A stretch of 64,000 nt of DNA from Methylobacterium radiotolerans JCM 2831 (GTDB lineage Bacteria; Pseudomonadota; Alphaproteobacteria; Rhizobiales; Beijerinckiaceae), in contig NC_010505.1 in the NCBI RefSeq assembly GCF_000019725.1, positions 5,068,001 to 5,132,000 on the forward strand. The letters are read 5' to 3'. Shown here in pieces: positions 63,460 through 64,000 of the stretch (positions are counted from its first letter, which is position 1; every line of letters begins with the position of its first letter). The position numbers and the translations under genes were made by a program. The notes beneath the pieces are model-generated. The model saw nothing but the letters and a program-made list of their open reading frames with translations. It had not been told where the DNA came from and searched no databases.

Positions 63460-64000
63460 ATGAGCGGTGCCACAACGTCCGTCAGCATCGTGACGCAGAC
63501 GACCATCCGGCCGGAGAGCGCGGACGCCTTCGCCCGATGGCAGACCGACACCAGTGCCGTCGTGGCGGCCTTTCCCGGCTTCATCGAGCAGCAGCTGATC
63601 CCGCCGCGCCCGCCGCTGCAGGTGGACTGGGTGATCGTGCAGCGGTTCCACAGCCTGGAGCAGGCCAAGGCCTGGGTGGCCTCCCCCGAGCGGCAGGCCC
63701 GCATCCAGGGCGCCACGCCGATGCTCGTCGGCCGCGACGACGTCCACATCGTCAAGGACGACGCCAGCGCGGCCCGGACCTCGCCGGTCAGCGCGGTGAT
63801 CAGCACCCGCGTGAAGCCCGGCATGGAGGCGGCCTACCTCCGTTGGGAGCAGAGGATCGCGGCCGCGCAGTCGCGGGCGCCCGGCATGCAGGGCTACCGG
63901 TTCGAGCCGGCCGTGCCGGGGGTGCAGGAGGACTACGTCGCGATCCTGCGCTTCGACAGCGAGGCGAACCTGCGCACCTGGATGGACTCGCCGGAGCGGC
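63460..64000 (+). CDS. Tandem ABM-domain (antibiotic biosynthesis monooxygenase-like) protein, N-terminal part
   Basis: The frame is open to the right window edge; 180 codons are visible from the ATG at 63460. Two ferredoxin-like ABM units are visible: VSIVTQTTIRPESADAFARW with DWVIVQRFHSLEQAKAWVAS, and VSAVISTRVKPGMEAAYLRW with YVAILRFDSEANLRTWMDS. Similar tandem proteins often continue into C-terminal membrane helices, which would be outside the window. They are heme-degrading-like or quinone-modifying folds without assigned substrates. The start has no strong ribosome-binding site, so an upstream start is possible. Confidence 0.82.
   Translation, partial: MSGATTSVSIVTQTTIRPESADAFARWQTDTSAVVAAFPGFIEQQLIPPRPPLQVDWVIVQRFHSLEQAKAWVASPERQARIQGATPMLVGRDDVHIVKDDASAARTSPVSAVISTRVKPGMEAAYLRWEQRIAAAQSRAPGMQGYRFEPAVPGVQEDYVAILRFDSEANLRTWMDSPER

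Overview
This window is high-GC (roughly 70%), densely packed DNA from an alphaproteobacterium, most likely a Methylobacterium-like member of the Hyphomicrobiales. The pointers are a rhizobial-type cellulose operon (bcsS-bcsA-bcsB-bcsZ-TPR gene-bcsN), a DUF6894 protein next to a Crp-family regulator, an MHYT-GGDEF-EAL protein, BcsN/BcsS families confined to alphaproteobacteria, and the overall codon bias. The organism is inferred from gene content; no rRNA or tRNA gene is present to confirm it. No CRISPR array, plasmid or phage origin was seen.

1-13.4 kb is a catabolic and transport locus. It has a MocR-type regulator (cut by the window edge), an aldehyde dehydrogenase gene 4 bp upstream of a TauE/SafE-type exporter gene, a divergent NTF2-like protein plus FAD amine oxidase, and a seven-gene overlapping operon (amidohydrolase, CobW-type GTPase, solute-binding protein, two permeases, two ATPases). 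Together they suggest import of an N-acylated compound, hydrolysis, oxidation of the released amine to an aldehyde and then an acid, and export of a (possibly sulfonated) end product. That route is inference.

13.4-36 kb is a mosaic of accessory genes: LysR plus dehydrogenase, alpha/beta-hydrolase and VOC protein; L,D-transpeptidase; S9 peptidase; small secreted protein; pentapeptide-repeat protein; two Crp-family regulators; a lone cyanuric acid amidohydrolase/barbiturase-family enzyme; a GbsR-like regulator followed by two DUF4166 genes; an acyl-CoA-dehydrogenase-fold flavoprotein; and a c-di-GMP enzyme. Lower local GC, long gene-poor gaps, a decayed transposase and a resolvase tail mark this as a region of past insertion.

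36-46 kb holds an outer-membrane protein, an RND efflux pump and its adaptor, a small cysteine-rich exported protein, a DUF4272 protein, a berberine-bridge-type FAD oxidase and a nucleoside deaminase.

47-62 kb is a cellulose locus wired to phosphorelay and c-di-GMP signalling. A hybrid histidine kinase and a LuxR-type response regulator lie directly upstream of bcsS-bcsA-bcsB-bcsZ-TPR-bcsN, and the last gene of that operon encodes a REC...HPt protein. A stand-alone PilZ protein is divergent from the kinase. BcsA's own PilZ domain has lost the acidic residue of its second c-di-GMP motif. The window ends inside a tandem ABM-domain protein.

The most distinctive observations are the 32-bp perfect palindrome centred on the start codon of the GbsR-like regulator, apparently on a leaderless transcript, and the phosphorelay-embedded cellulose operon with a degenerate BcsA PilZ motif.
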